This document shows, piece by piece, positions 37,627-48,502 of a DNA stretch of 64,000 bases. Numbering within the stretch: position 1 is the stretch's first letter; every line of letters starts with the position of its first letter. The stretch is from Owenia fusiformis. Lineage: Eukaryota > Annelida > Polychaeta > Sabellida > Oweniidae. The notes under the pieces are model-generated. The model did no database searches. It was given only the letters and a program-made list of their open reading frames with translations, and was not told the DNA's origin. Made by a program: the position numbers and the translations under genes. The stretch spans positions 20,102,455 through 20,166,454 of the forward strand of contig CAIIXF020000002.1 in assembly GCA_903813345.2 (NCBI GenBank), written 5' to 3'.

Positions 37627-37983
37627 TCTTTGAACTTTTTGTGGCCTTGAACTGCTGTTCCAATACCTTCTCTATCGATTAGAACATAGAAGCACATAAC
37701 AAACAACTTCAATATTTCGATAAATACCTACACGATATTTATTAAAATATCATAAATCCATATATACATTTACAAGTTCCATAGATGGATTATTGTAGAT
37801 AAACAATATATATCTATGTCTGCATTTTTGAAATCTCAAGTACATGTAATGACAGTATCTAAATTATGTTATATACATGTATTTATCTCAACAACTAATT
37901 TAATATATTATCATTTATTTCGCATGCGGTATGACAGTATGAGGCACATTCCACAACAGCATACATGACATGATGTACAAGTC

Positions 37984-38305
37984 CACCCGTGTAGCTCAGC
38001 GGTAGCGCAGGTACCTCTTACGCAATAGGTCCCGGATTCGATCCCCGGTTCAGGCAAGACTAAATTTGCTTGTTTGCGTGAAGTACTTCAGGGTGTTTGA
38101 CTGAGTGGTCCGCAACTCTTACAAAAGGCTGTGGTGTGTACGTGTATGTCTATGTATAAGTGCACATAAAATAACACAGGGCTCCTTCAAGGAGGGGTTT
38201 CTGGGTCTATCTTCCAGGATAATTACGTAAAATTACGACCGAATAGATACCCAAGAGGTATTGCTCACCTTCATTGGTGGTAAACAAAATACAATACAAT
38301 ACAAT
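37984..38305 (+). mobile_element. tRNA-derived SINE
   Basis: The head carries Pol III box A TAGCTCAGCGG (37992-38002) and box B GGATTCGATCC (38034-38044) at tRNA-like spacing. The body is about 240 bp and the tail is a short (aatac)n repeat at 38284-38305. The head does not form a proper acceptor stem, so this is a retroposon and not a tRNA gene. No clean target duplication seen. Confidence 0.82.
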
Positions 38306-38559
38306 GACGCATTTGAACACTTTCGATGTTAAACTGAAATTAATTGACTGGGATAAGTCCATAAGTTTTGCTTTATAGTCCTATAAAAAAGCAATTTAAC
38401 AATTCTCTCGTATCCTTGTTACACAATAATTATTTTTGTCACGTTTCTAAAAAAAGTGAAAGTCGAAGGGTCGAGATGACAGCAAAATAAACGACAGAAA
38501 GGTAGTTCCGTGCCCGAAACCCATTTCCTTACAGACATCTTGCCTCATTATGAGGGGGT

Positions 38560-38680
38560 TTAAGCTTGCATATAAAATCGAAACGCCAACCTATACGTAT
38601 GACCAATCGCCCATATAGATACATCGCTTAAGTATTTTCCGTTCACGTTTAGGTTGTGAAAAACATTGCAAGCTTAAAAT
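38560..38680. mobile_element. Palindromic MITE ('aagcttaaactccct' family), copy 2
   Basis: Starts gggggtttaagcttgcatat and ends acattgcaagctt, with the same inner sequence as 32205-32315 and 52993-53130. Confidence 0.75.
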
Positions 38681-39277
38681 TAATATACAGCTGCCGATAC
38701 TTGGTACCCGTGCTAAATCGATAATAAAACTGTATTTAGAATTCAGTTTGGGGCACTCCCTGTGGAACAAACAAACATCCACATCTCATTAATTAACCAT
38801 AGGGGACAAACTTTTTGTCACTGCTAGAAAATGAATAGTCTGACAATAAACACTACAGCACAGCACCTGCCTAAATATTTGATATCAATTGGCAGATGCT
38901 GGATTTTTTTCAATTGCGGAAGGATACCATATAACACTGGGTTAAACATCTGAGACTTGGCAAAATGTCAAACGAGGCATACACCTGTAAGTATTCCAAA
39001 TGGCAATCAAAACGAAAGTAAAAGATAACAAAACAACCCTGTTGACACAATTACCAGGGTTGAAATATGAACTATGAAATATAACACATTTCATCTTTGA
39101 AATGCATAAAGCTTCTCAAAATAAAATAACTGAACACAATGCTTGGGATGAAGACAAGGATTTAAAGTAGCAGACTTTTTGGTTCCCTTCAGCTGCATAC
39201 ATACCCAACCCAATCATCCCTGACATGATGTATTAGACAGGCATACTTGGTTTAAACACATTTAGTGGAAATACATC

Positions 39278-41432
39278 TCATACTGCAAAGGCACCAAAAT
39301 AACAAAGTGACTTGTCCAGCTCAATTGCTTTCTCTTTGTTTATATTCAGATTAACGTCAATTGCGAGTCGGATGGTGGATCCTTTTTGTAAATACACAAC
39401 GCCACCTATATAGTTCGTATTCACATTTTGTACTTTTGCGATAGTCTCGGGGTGTCCCGGTGCTGATCGGGAACACATCACTTTCCGGTCGTCACATGTA
39501 ATTTCCGAACAAGGCTTGTATGTATCAGCTACGTGCAAACAATGGGCCATCTCATGATTTTCTCCATGGAAGAAAACTTGCCCATATATGAAATACTGCC
39601 CGGCTCTTTTCACCTGGATGTATGCCGCATTGTAGGACGAGGGGTCTTTTGGAGAGTCGATTATTAAACCCATTTTTGTATTTGTGTTTGATTCTACGAC
39701 CCATTTACCGTTGATGTTTCCTGACAAAAATAAATGTTATTAGTTTTATAGTAGACAGTGGTAGAGAGACTATCTGTTAGCCTTGATATATAAAACAGCT
39801 TATATTAGCTCATATATATAGTGGAGTGGCAAATAGTACTACCTATTCTAGTGGTCCGGCAAATCTCTGGGTTGTGTCTGTAGTACAACACAGGAGATAC
39901 AAGAGATATTTCACGCAATGACAGTTGATATTAGTCGAGCATAGTTTACAGGTGATTCGATTACTATATATAGTCTTTTTGCCACAGTGTTAATGCTCAT
40001 TCATTTTGAACAAGGCATTAACATAGATCGTCAAAGACGTCATTCGATTCATCAGCTAATTTTCCCATCATTAAATATTCAATATCCAAAACCGGTGGTT
40101 TGATCAGGGCTCCATTTTGGGGATCCGCTTTTTCATTGATGGGTCACTATGTTCACTTCAAAATTGTGACTCGGTCAACGTATTAGACAACTAGAATTCC
40201 TGCTGCATAGTATCGTTTATGTTTTGGAAGTTGTGTGTTTGATACTACCTCAATCAATTCATGCACATTATGGCATTTAAAAAATATACTGAATTGTTTT
40301 TTCAAAGTCGATAACTAAAGCGATGGAACCTTATTTTCGAAAGTATAAAGCACATATTTCATTCTATGGAGAGCAATGCCTGTTTATCATTGCAGTATGT
40401 TTTGCCCGCAGTCCATAGAGCGAGGAAAATACATGCTGCAAAAATCATTGAAAGTGCAACAGGTATTGCCCGAACGTAGAATGAAATATTTGTTTTATTA
40501 TGTCATTGCTAGAAATATAGAACATTTATTTTGATCAATATATATATCATAAACCCATATAAAGTTAACATTATTATGTACACGTATCATTATAAAGTAC
40601 TATTATTTTCGTCCAAAGCAATTGTCAGAATTCAGGGAGCTGTGACATACGCTATGGTATTTTTGATCACATGGTACTGAATCAGCCAATCAAATCACAC
40701 GATTTATAGCAATGATATAATAATAGAAGTTATATGCTAATTCTACAAGACAGGTAAGGAATATGAAGTATTTAGACCTCTAAAATGAGTATAAATGAGC
40801 AACGATCTACAAATCTTACCATGTTTATCAAAAGACCCCGGAAGTGGGTATTCGGATTGAATGTCAGGTATAACATGAATTGATGCTCTCTAAAAACATA
40901 AAAAAATAAGTTTACATAAAAGAATACTAAAAAACAAATACCACATTTTAACGCCGTTTTATTTCAATGTGAAATTTATTATTAATTTGTTGGCAAGTGA
41001 GCCATTATCTTAGATAATGATTTAAATACTTACCCTTCCTTTCTTTTTGCGCTTTACTGAACGTGGCCTCTGCGAGGTGCTCCTCGGTCTTATTCTTCTC
41101 GTATCAATGTCATTTGTTTCGGATTCGGATGTTCTTCGTTGGAATGTCGTGGTCTCAAACAACCGTTCTCCAGTTGACCTCGTCAGAATTTCATTCGGGT
41201 AAATACCGGGACTCCCCTCATGTTCGGTTCTATATTTGATTGCATTTATTGGCGGTACTTTGTATTCAATGTCCCGCTCAGTTGTGGGATTCCCCTCGAC
41301 TGTTGATTGTTTTTGTTCATCATGCGCGTCTACTTCATTGTCTTCTGTATGGCTCCAAAAGCCACTCGTGAAACAACTATGTACCGAACCGAAGATAAGA
41401 ATTGTCAAAGAAACACTGACCATCGAATTCAT
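39278..41432 (-). CDS. TNF-superfamily ligand, three exons
   Basis: Exons (on the minus strand) 41432-41034, 40889-40820 and 39720-39278 join in frame to 303 residues. The last exon is a TNF homology domain, roughly residues 158-303: WVVESNTNT, AAYIQVKRAGQYFIYGQVFF, GGVVYLQKGSTIRLAI, and the terminal CYFGAFAV, which matches the FGAF-type last strand of TNF ligands. The N-terminus is a short hydrophobic stretch (residues 3-20) followed by a polar 110-residue stalk, so it is either a cleaved signal peptide or a very short-tailed signal anchor; classic TNF ligands have a clearer type II anchor. A polybasic run, KRKKKGRR, at the exon 1/2 junction is a candidate proprotein-convertase site that would release the TNF domain. 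Divergent neighbour: a TNF receptor gene starting at 42321. Confidence 0.88.
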
Positions 41433-42320
41433 TTTTAATAATATCTATATCTACTTTCGTTTTCTCTCTAAATTTGTTTTTATATCGACACACACACACA
41501 TCAAACACCAAATCTACAAAGTCAGAGGTAGATCTCTAAATTTCAATCGGAATATCAAATAATTGTTTCCCTAAATTGAATAACTTTAACCCATTGCAAA
41601 GAAGTTATCCATGTTTGTACTAATATTTATCTTTATATGCTTAAAAAAGGAAATCTAGGGGTGAGTTCGACGAAATTGTTGCATTGAAATGCAAATAATT
41701 TAACCTTGACACTTAGCCCAGATCTTATCAAAATACTCGAATACAAATCAAATTGACTGAGGGCCACTTAAAAGTTTTGTTATTAGTCCCCCAATACAAC
41801 AATTAGTCGATGGCGTCAATAAAAAATACAGCAATTAAATTGCATATTAACAATTATATACAGTATGTATTTTTGATTCGTATGATTATTCGATTGTGAG
41901 AAAAAAAGACCAGGAAGTCTAGATGCAAGTGATATGGATCAGGAATCTTTTTTTATACTGATGTGTGTTTGTTCTGTTTTTGCAATGTGAAACGACGCTT
42001 TGTATGTTTTATTATGGCATATCTTATAAGTAAAACAAGGTTAAAGTGACATTTCTTTGTTATAGGCACCTGGATTCTTAGTCTAAATATACTTAAATCC
42101 ATAGAAAATAGTCCCGCGTATTGGGTAAATATTTTGATTTTGGCGGATGTCGGTTATCAGCTTTCCAGAGGACAGATGCTGCTACCGTTCGAAGAATGTT
42201 ATAATTAATCCAACGATCAATTCCTGGATGTTATATCAGTATATGCAAATCCTATAAAGCCGTAAACGCTATATTCTGGAAAGACTAGCATTTTCAACTA
42301 GGTTAGGATTATGTGATAAA
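41433..42320. promoter_or_regulatory. Shared 888-bp region between divergent TNF ligand and TNF receptor genes
   Basis: Lies between the two start codons and must hold the 5' UTRs and promoters of both genes unless there are distant non-coding exons. AT-rich, includes a short (ca)n run near 41490. I see no clear TATA box or CpG-rich core by eye. A shared or overlapping promoter is an inference from the layout. Confidence 0.5.
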
Positions 42321-43835
42321 ATGTGCAGAGACATAAAAGTGTCTGTTGTTGTTGCTATGGTCACAGTGACCGGAATTCGTGGGGAATATCAACAAAACTG
42401 GTTTCTCCCTTTAACAATGGCCTTCAAATATATGGTGAGTTAATACTTTTATGCATAATATGTATTGTATGTATATTGTATAATATTGTATGATAATGCA
42501 TATACAATAATATGCTCTTCAGGCATCAATGGAATGTGCACCTTCTTTACAAGATCCACCTTGCCATGAACTGAAAGAATATAAGGTGAAATACCAGGAT
42601 GGCACAAGTAGCTGCGTTCCTTGCTCAAAGTGCCAAAAAGGACAGTGTGTTGCCAGCCATTGTTTTGAATACACGGACACCACATGTAGAACGCCCCGTC
42701 AGAACGAATACATCGAAAGACACATCTGTATAGTTTGCAGTGATTGTGGAAATAATAGGATCGTGATTCGAAACTGCACAAAACATGCTGATACAGATTG
42801 CGGGGACTGCAAATCAGGTACATAGTTTACGATTTTGAATTATTGTGAAAAATCATTATTCAAAAATGCACTGAATAATGTTTTTGATTAGCTCTTGAAA
42901 ATTATACATTTTAAAGTCATAAATATATAGATACTATAACACGGATCTGGTCAGGTCAATCATTTTCCCTCCTGGATGCTGTATGAATCCCGCGTTCAGA
43001 GGATGAACAATGATTACTTTGAATTTGTGTCTAGGCTATACATGGGACCCAATGGTTGAAGATTGCGTGTTATCGAAGAACAAGGTCGTATCTTCACTGT
43101 CAAGAGTACCCATTGCATTTATAGCGGAACCATCTGGGTATTTCACAACGCTAAAACCAGAGCAAAGGGTAACTCCTCAGGAAGGAATACATGGTAAACC
43201 ATTCGATGACTCTTGAATTCATAGGTTGCCATATAGCAAACAAACCCACACCATCCCAAACTTAAACGCACGAAGAAACAATGTACATGTATATCACTTC
43301 AAACCATTCAGGAATGAATAAGTTCATGTGTCAAAAGAGAGAAGAGCAAAGACCATTTCAAAATACAGTTAAAAGCAAGAATTGAAACAACAGAATAACA
43401 ACTATGCATGCTATACATCAAAAATATGAAGATTACTTGGAGATACCAAAGTATAGATTCGAACTTACACGAATATGTCTTGCAATTTCAGGTGTACCTT
43501 GGATATATGTCATCGGAGGGCTAGTGGTACTGGTAGTCTTAGGCCTCGCAATTGTATTGGCCTGTGTCAAAGTTAAAAAGTGTCAAAGGCAAAGATATAC
43601 CCACAGGGGTGAGAATGAAAGAAGAGACAACAATGAAAGTTCAGCTACGTTATTAGAGGACAAACACGATGACAAAGGAGTAGAAAATGCATCGTCAACT
43701 GATTGCCAACAAAGTAAAAAGTCTGAACAATACCATTCGGCCTCAAATGATACAGAGGGCATCAACCTGTATACAAACGGCCATGCATCGTGCAACATGG
43801 ATGGAAAGCAGGGCATGCGTGGCACCCCATTCTGA
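42321..43835 (+). CDS. TNF-receptor-superfamily protein, four exons
   Basis: Exons 42321-42434, 42523-42817, 43035-43193 and 43492-43835 join in frame to 303 residues. Signal peptide MCRDIKVSVVVAMVTVTG. Two TNFR cysteine-rich domains follow: residues 43-93 (CVPCSKCQKGQC, then YTDTTC) and 94-134 (CIVCSDC, then HADTDC), with the typical CxxC and DTxC landmarks. A 55-residue stalk leads to one transmembrane segment (about residues 193-214: WIYVIGGLVVLVVLGLAI). The cytoplasmic tail is about 90 residues, polar and Ser/Asp-rich, with no death domain and no TRAF-binding motif I can name. Type I membrane receptor. Poly(A) signals AATAAA at 44027-44032 and 44110-44115. It sits head-to-head with the TNF ligand at 39278-41432. 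Confidence 0.88.
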
Positions 43836-44026
43836 TACTGTTCACATCTTTCTGCCTTCAACTATTCTATACTAGAAAGAAGTCAATAGAACAAAGCCCA
43901 TGATTTCTACATTAACCTCTGCAACTACTATCTGTGATATTCAAACGTGTGATAATCAAACCATGACATGCATGTGTTCATACTTTTAAAGATGTCATTT
44001 TAAAAGCAAAAAAGGCTCCAAAACGT

Positions 44027-44115
44027 AATAAAATATGTAGTTTGGATGTTCATTTATGTCTGTGGATTATATTTTATACCACAAACACTTATAAATACCT
44101 GAAATTTGCAATAAA
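44027..44115 (+). terminator. Candidate poly(A) signals of the TNF receptor gene
   Basis: AATAAA at 44027-44032 and at 44110-44115, about 190 and 275 nt after the stop. Confidence 0.5.
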
Positions 44116-44339
44116 AGTGCCCAAAAATTGTTGTTTCGAAATTCCCCATTTTTCCTGTATCGCGCTAGTCACGTGACCCTTACGCGTAGCAGGCAATGCC
44201 TAGTATTACAGATATTACAGTACATATTTCAACATGTTCAATATGGCAAACATCAGCGATTCTGACTCCCGGGTTCTGGGAAATGGCTATATATAAATCG
44301 GCGAGAGGGTGTTATTTAAGGAGGACAATTTAAGGAGGG

Positions 44340-44860
44340 GAAATATGTCCAAGTATGCCAGTAAAAGAGCAGATATGGACTTTAGACAAGTACTATGACG
44401 GAGAATCAACTAAAAAAATGTGCGTTCTGGAATGAAGACCCGTTGCCATTGACTGAGAATCCCAGCGATCCTATAATCCTACTCAGTTTGAATTTAGACG
44501 CGGAAAACAGGTTATGAAAACGGGCTCTCTGCAAAGTTATCAAATTTAGAAAATATGGATCTTGTTTTTGAGTGGCTTAACAAGCATTCGGATACAAGAC
44601 TTGGCGCTATCTCTTGTCAAATACACGCAGACTTGCAGTAAATTGGCCATTGCAAATTGCAAAATCAGATCGTCAAATTAATCGCTTCGTTTTTAAACGT
44701 ATGCTTCATATCTTCATCCAAAACTTTAGGATTCGATAGAGATAAGTTAAAACTTGTACAGGAAGAAATGGGAGATCCTACCTTAATATAGAATCGCTGA
44801 TTTCTCTGGACAAATTCCGAGAAGAAATTGTTCAACATCGCGATCAGCTCAGACTAAACT
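44340..44860 (+). pseudogene. Possible degenerate coding fragment, family unknown
   Basis: Short stretches read like protein (for example FEFRRGKQVMKTGS, then LVFEWLNKHSDTRLGAI, then GFDRDKLKLVQEEMGDPT) but in changing frames with stops between. It may be a decayed transposon or gene remnant. No domain recognised. Confidence 0.22.
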
Positions 44861-45562
44861 TACATGTCGTGCATGTCACTCTGAACTCACGTGATAAAAT
44901 ACGGCATTTTGATTGGTTACTACTCGTGTTGTCATGACGCGAAAAACAATAGTAAACACTGAATATGTTAATGAACTGTCATATATGGAGCAATTGTCTT
45001 TCTGATTGGTTAACTTTACACGCCTCCTAAATGAATATAGTAGTCGTAGTAAATGATTCATTGATAACTCTGAAAGTGGGCGTGACCAGCTTTATTTTGA
45101 CACCAAATTCAAGATGTTTCAAATAAAAATGGCCTCGCAAGACGAGGTTGAAATATCGGCAGTTTGATACTGATATGGTCTACGATAGATCAAAATTGAC
45201 TGCCCCGCGTCATATGTCACGTGAGCCTATATTTGTTGAAAAATGAAAGAGATAGTGACACTTTTTAATCTTAAGTTAATACCAATATTACAAACACATA
45301 TCTATTTTTTTCATTAAATATTTATTTCTTCATTATACATACATTTGTTTTACACTGCATTGATTTATTTTTGCAAAACCTTTGCTATTAGATCTTTAAT
45401 GAAGTTGACTTGAGACATTTTATTTTACACCTAGGCCTTTTTATATGTACATAGTACGCAATTGTAGATATCGCATAATTGCACATAGATGCTTTAGAAA
45501 CATTGTAAACACAACTAGAAATAACTGTCATCATATTTGCATATAATAAATAGAGTTGTATT

Positions 45563-45879
45563 TCATACTTGAGTGGGTTTTGGGGTAGATATCACCCGGG
45601 AATATATATCATATCTGAGGAGCGGGCATGATATATTGTATATGTCCGGCCCCGCTCTAGGCCAAATGCGGGCAGATATAATATATCAATCCCGCTCCCG
45701 GGAATTCTTCAAAAGTTTAAAAAAGTTTAAATATCAAAAGTTTTAATTTTTTAATTTTAAAATTTAATTTTTTTAAGTTTAAATGTTACAATTTCATTGT
45801 ATTGAACAAAAAGAATATTACGAGAATGTTTGAAAAAGGTGGAAAAGGTTATATCTTCCCTAAACCCACTCAAGTATGA
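45563..45879. mobile_element. MITE with 'catacttgagtgggttt' inverted ends, 317 bp
   Basis: Left tcatacttgagtgggttttg and right ctaaacccactcaagtatga are inverted partners. The inside is rich in atatatca and cccggga. It directly abuts the palindromic MITE at 45886. Confidence 0.8.
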
Positions 45880-45885
45880 GATACA

Positions 45886-46010
45886 CCAGTTATGCACGGT
45901 AGGTTTGGATACATGAAATATCCCTTCGGTCCCTCGGGAAGATATATTGTATATACTGTACCTCGGGATTTTCCTTGTATCCAAAACCTCCCAGTGCATA
46001 ACCCCTATAT
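45886..46010. mobile_element. Palindromic MITE, second copy of the 19287-19440 family
   Basis: Left agttatgcacggtaggtttg followed by gatacatg; right ttgtatccaaaacctcccag followed by tgcataac. Opposite orientation to the first copy. Confidence 0.8.
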
Positions 46011-46586
46011 ATATACTTTAAAGCCTTATGAAGGCCCAAGGTCCAATATTTCACTATATTGCCCGCAGAAATGAACGATATCTAGTTTCCCGGGGAAAAT
46101 TGGCGGTCGTTAAATGCATTCTCGACCGGTCTGAAATGCATTCTTGACCACCACTATGACGTCACATATTGATCAGGTCGATATAGTAAAATGAACGCTT
46201 TCTAAACTAGCAGTAAAACCCCTAGAACTGGCCTGGCAAGGTATAATTTTAATTCATGAAGGTTATTACAAGAGTCTACAAATATATTCAAGAATAATAA
46301 CTAAGCAAAATTCCGATGTTACGCTTATTTTCCCAAACGTTAATGAAAAATCAGCCTCCTCAGTGAGCTTACAGTTGATATTAAAAACAAAAGAAAATTA
46401 CAATCTTTTTCCACATTATCTAAATTCTAGTGACATCCAGTTGAAGACATACATATCAAATCTTCGTTGAAATACATCCAAATTAAACGGTAGCCTTAAC
46501 AAGAAATTTGGTGGCAATTATAAATGTCCATTTTGTACGACCTTACCTGTTGCAGAAGACTTATCCCATTTTATTTTGAATGACGC

Positions 46587-47387
46587 AGATGCAAGTAGGT
46601 AGTTTCCAGTTTCACCGCCAGGTGGCTCGTTCGGGTCAGACAGCATGGCGGGTATAGCAGAAAGTCCCCGTTAACTTAAATTACATCTGTTTTAGTAGTT
46701 CAATTTTGATATAACCCTTATGTATCTAGTAGTTGTGCAAATTAAAAGATGTCCAGTAAAAGAAAATGATATCTGTCCAATACAAGAAAAGATATATCAC
46801 TTTTTGTGATTTTGTAACATTGGGTCTATGGAAGAGGAGGGAAAGCCCCAGAGTTTAAAGATGACAGACATAATTACCTCTCTTGCTTACCACCTTCGTT
46901 CGTTCGAATTTTCATCGGCTAGTTATCAAATATTACACTTCGATGGGATGTTTTAATTGACATATGCATATTCCGTACACCTTTCCTTATCTTGATGTGA
47001 AATGAGAAGCTATGACATTGGTTAACACGCCAGAAATGAACATAATATTATTCGAAGCGTATTTCGAAAATTTTGAAACCGCCATTGATGACGTCATTTG
47101 TTTGTCGACTTTTGACCAATCAGCGACGATGTCATCTCAATACAGATTTACATTATAAGCGTATGTCATATTTGAACCCTGGTGTTTCTCCCCCTCTGGG
47201 TCTATGGGGAATCGACCCGAACGAGAAGTCAAACTTTCAAAAAACAATTTAATTTTCAAAGTTAATAAACATTTTTCGAAACCATATTTCTAGATGTACT
47301 TTTATATGTAGATTTCAAATATGACATCACTTTGACTGAATTTTGAATATTTAATGACGTAAATCAAGATTATGTCTACTCGCATCT
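46587..47387. mobile_element. 423-bp-family MITE interrupted by a 366-bp MITE
   Basis: The outer element matches 22423-22845 and is split at gggtctatgg. Removing the insert (366 bp) and one target copy (10 bp) leaves 425 bp, against 423 bp in the uninterrupted copy. Confidence 0.9.
46832..47197. mobile_element. 366-bp MITE with 10-bp target duplication, copy 1
   Basis: Flanked by gggtctatgg at 46822-46831 and 47198-47207. Inverted ends agaggagggaaagccccag and, on the complement of the right end, agagggggagaaacaccagg. A 9-10-bp duplication suggests a Mutator-like (MULE) source, which is an inference. Confidence 0.92.
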
Positions 47388-47613
47388 AGTCTATTGTGCT
47401 TCCTTTACAAAAGAAAGAGCAGAAGTGCTCAAATATTATTAGTTCTAATATACCGTGCTTCAACAACCTAAGTACTATTGTTGACCTTAAAGTTCAAAAA
47501 TATTTAACAATGACTGTCTTTATAGGTATATAAAGACAGCGTATTACCACAACTTGAAAGGTCTACACTTATACGATGTATATACTTTTCCTACTATTAT
47601 TGATAATGTACGT

Positions 47614-48152
47614 TACACTGGTGATCCACTCGATTACGCTGGTTACCGAAACGGTTCGTTTTAGTAACAAAATCTCGGAACATCGAAGGTACGATTTTTT
47701 TTTTCCTTAATTCACACGTTGTAGGCAGAATTCTCATGACATTTTTTACACAAACGTGTATCAGTATCATATGTTTAAGAAAATGTACATATTTGCGAAC
47801 AAATAGTTCAGAAGACAACAGAATCGTCGATTTAATTCCTCACTTAAGTTACATAAACGGTTTTTCGAAAAACAGTTAAGATCTGCACTTTTAACCCAAA
47901 CCGTTTATGTAACTTAAGTGAGGAATTTTAAATCGACGATTCTGTTGTCTTCTGAGCTATTTTCCGCAAACATGTACATTTTCTAAAACATATGATGTTG
48001 ATACCCGTTTGTGAGAAAAAACGTCGTGGGGATTCTGCCTACAACGCGTGAAATAAGGAAAAAAGAAAAAATCGTACCTTCGACGTTCCGACATTTTGTT
48101 ACCAAAACGAACCGTTTCGGGAACCAGCGTTATCGAGCGGATCACCAGTGTT
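47614..48152. repeat. Long inverted repeat, ~250-bp arms, 40-bp loop
   Basis: Left arm 47614-47860 and right arm 47901-48152 pair almost throughout: acactggtgatccactcg, gttaccgaaacggttcgttt, aggtacgattttttt, atcgtcgattt and cctcacttaagttacataaa are all mirrored. A transcript would form a long hairpin. No gene in it; the open frames on both arms are the same sequence. Confidence 0.92.
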
Positions 48153-48502
48153 ATATGCATACAAATGTTAGCTTGTACTTGATAAGACCAATAAAATCTT
48201 TGAAAAAGAAGTTCTGATTTTTACTATTATTATCAACAAAAAGGTGATGGTAACCAACAGTGATGTCGCAGAAGAAATTGTTTTGGTGTATATCATCGTT
48301 TAAATATCTTAACTTATTAAAGTACTCTAGTGTTCTGTGTAATTAGGAAACACCGAATATGATGCATTCGAATACCAAAACTCCGCCTGAAAGTTAAATG
48401 ACCCGAATGGTTGATCGTGTTCATAAAATCACTTATTTGTAATAAATGAACATAACGCAATGGCTAATTTATTTTTTCATGCAATTCTAAAATGTTATTT
48501 TT

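Larger units (their letters stand above)
37627..39277. other. Intergenic region between granulin-like and TNF ligand genes
   Basis: Contains a tRNA-derived SINE (37984-38305) and a palindromic MITE (38560-38680). Otherwise no gene seen. Confidence 0.6.
44116..48467. other. Intergenic region between TNF receptor and vWD/C8/EGF genes
   Basis: No complete gene seen. Contents: a possible degenerate coding fragment (44340-44860), a MITE (45563-45879), a palindromic MITE (45886-46010), a MITE interrupted by another (46587-47387) and a long inverted repeat (47614-48152). Confidence 0.55.

Noticed and set aside
37340-37712. Minus-strand frames opposite the granulin-like exon
   Set aside because: Shadows of the cysteine-rich coding exon on the plus strand, which has splice sites and continuous phase.
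37984-38060. tRNA gene
   Set aside because: Box A and box B are good, but the acceptor and anticodon stems do not pair properly, and a ~240-bp body and (aatac)n tail follow. It is the head of a SINE.
42449-42823. Minus-strand frame opposite the TNF receptor CRDs
   Set aside because: Antisense shadow; the plus strand shows the cysteine spacing, splice sites and phases of a TNF receptor.
47597-48217. Two similar open frames, one on each strand
   Set aside because: They are the same sequence read from the two arms of a long inverted repeat.
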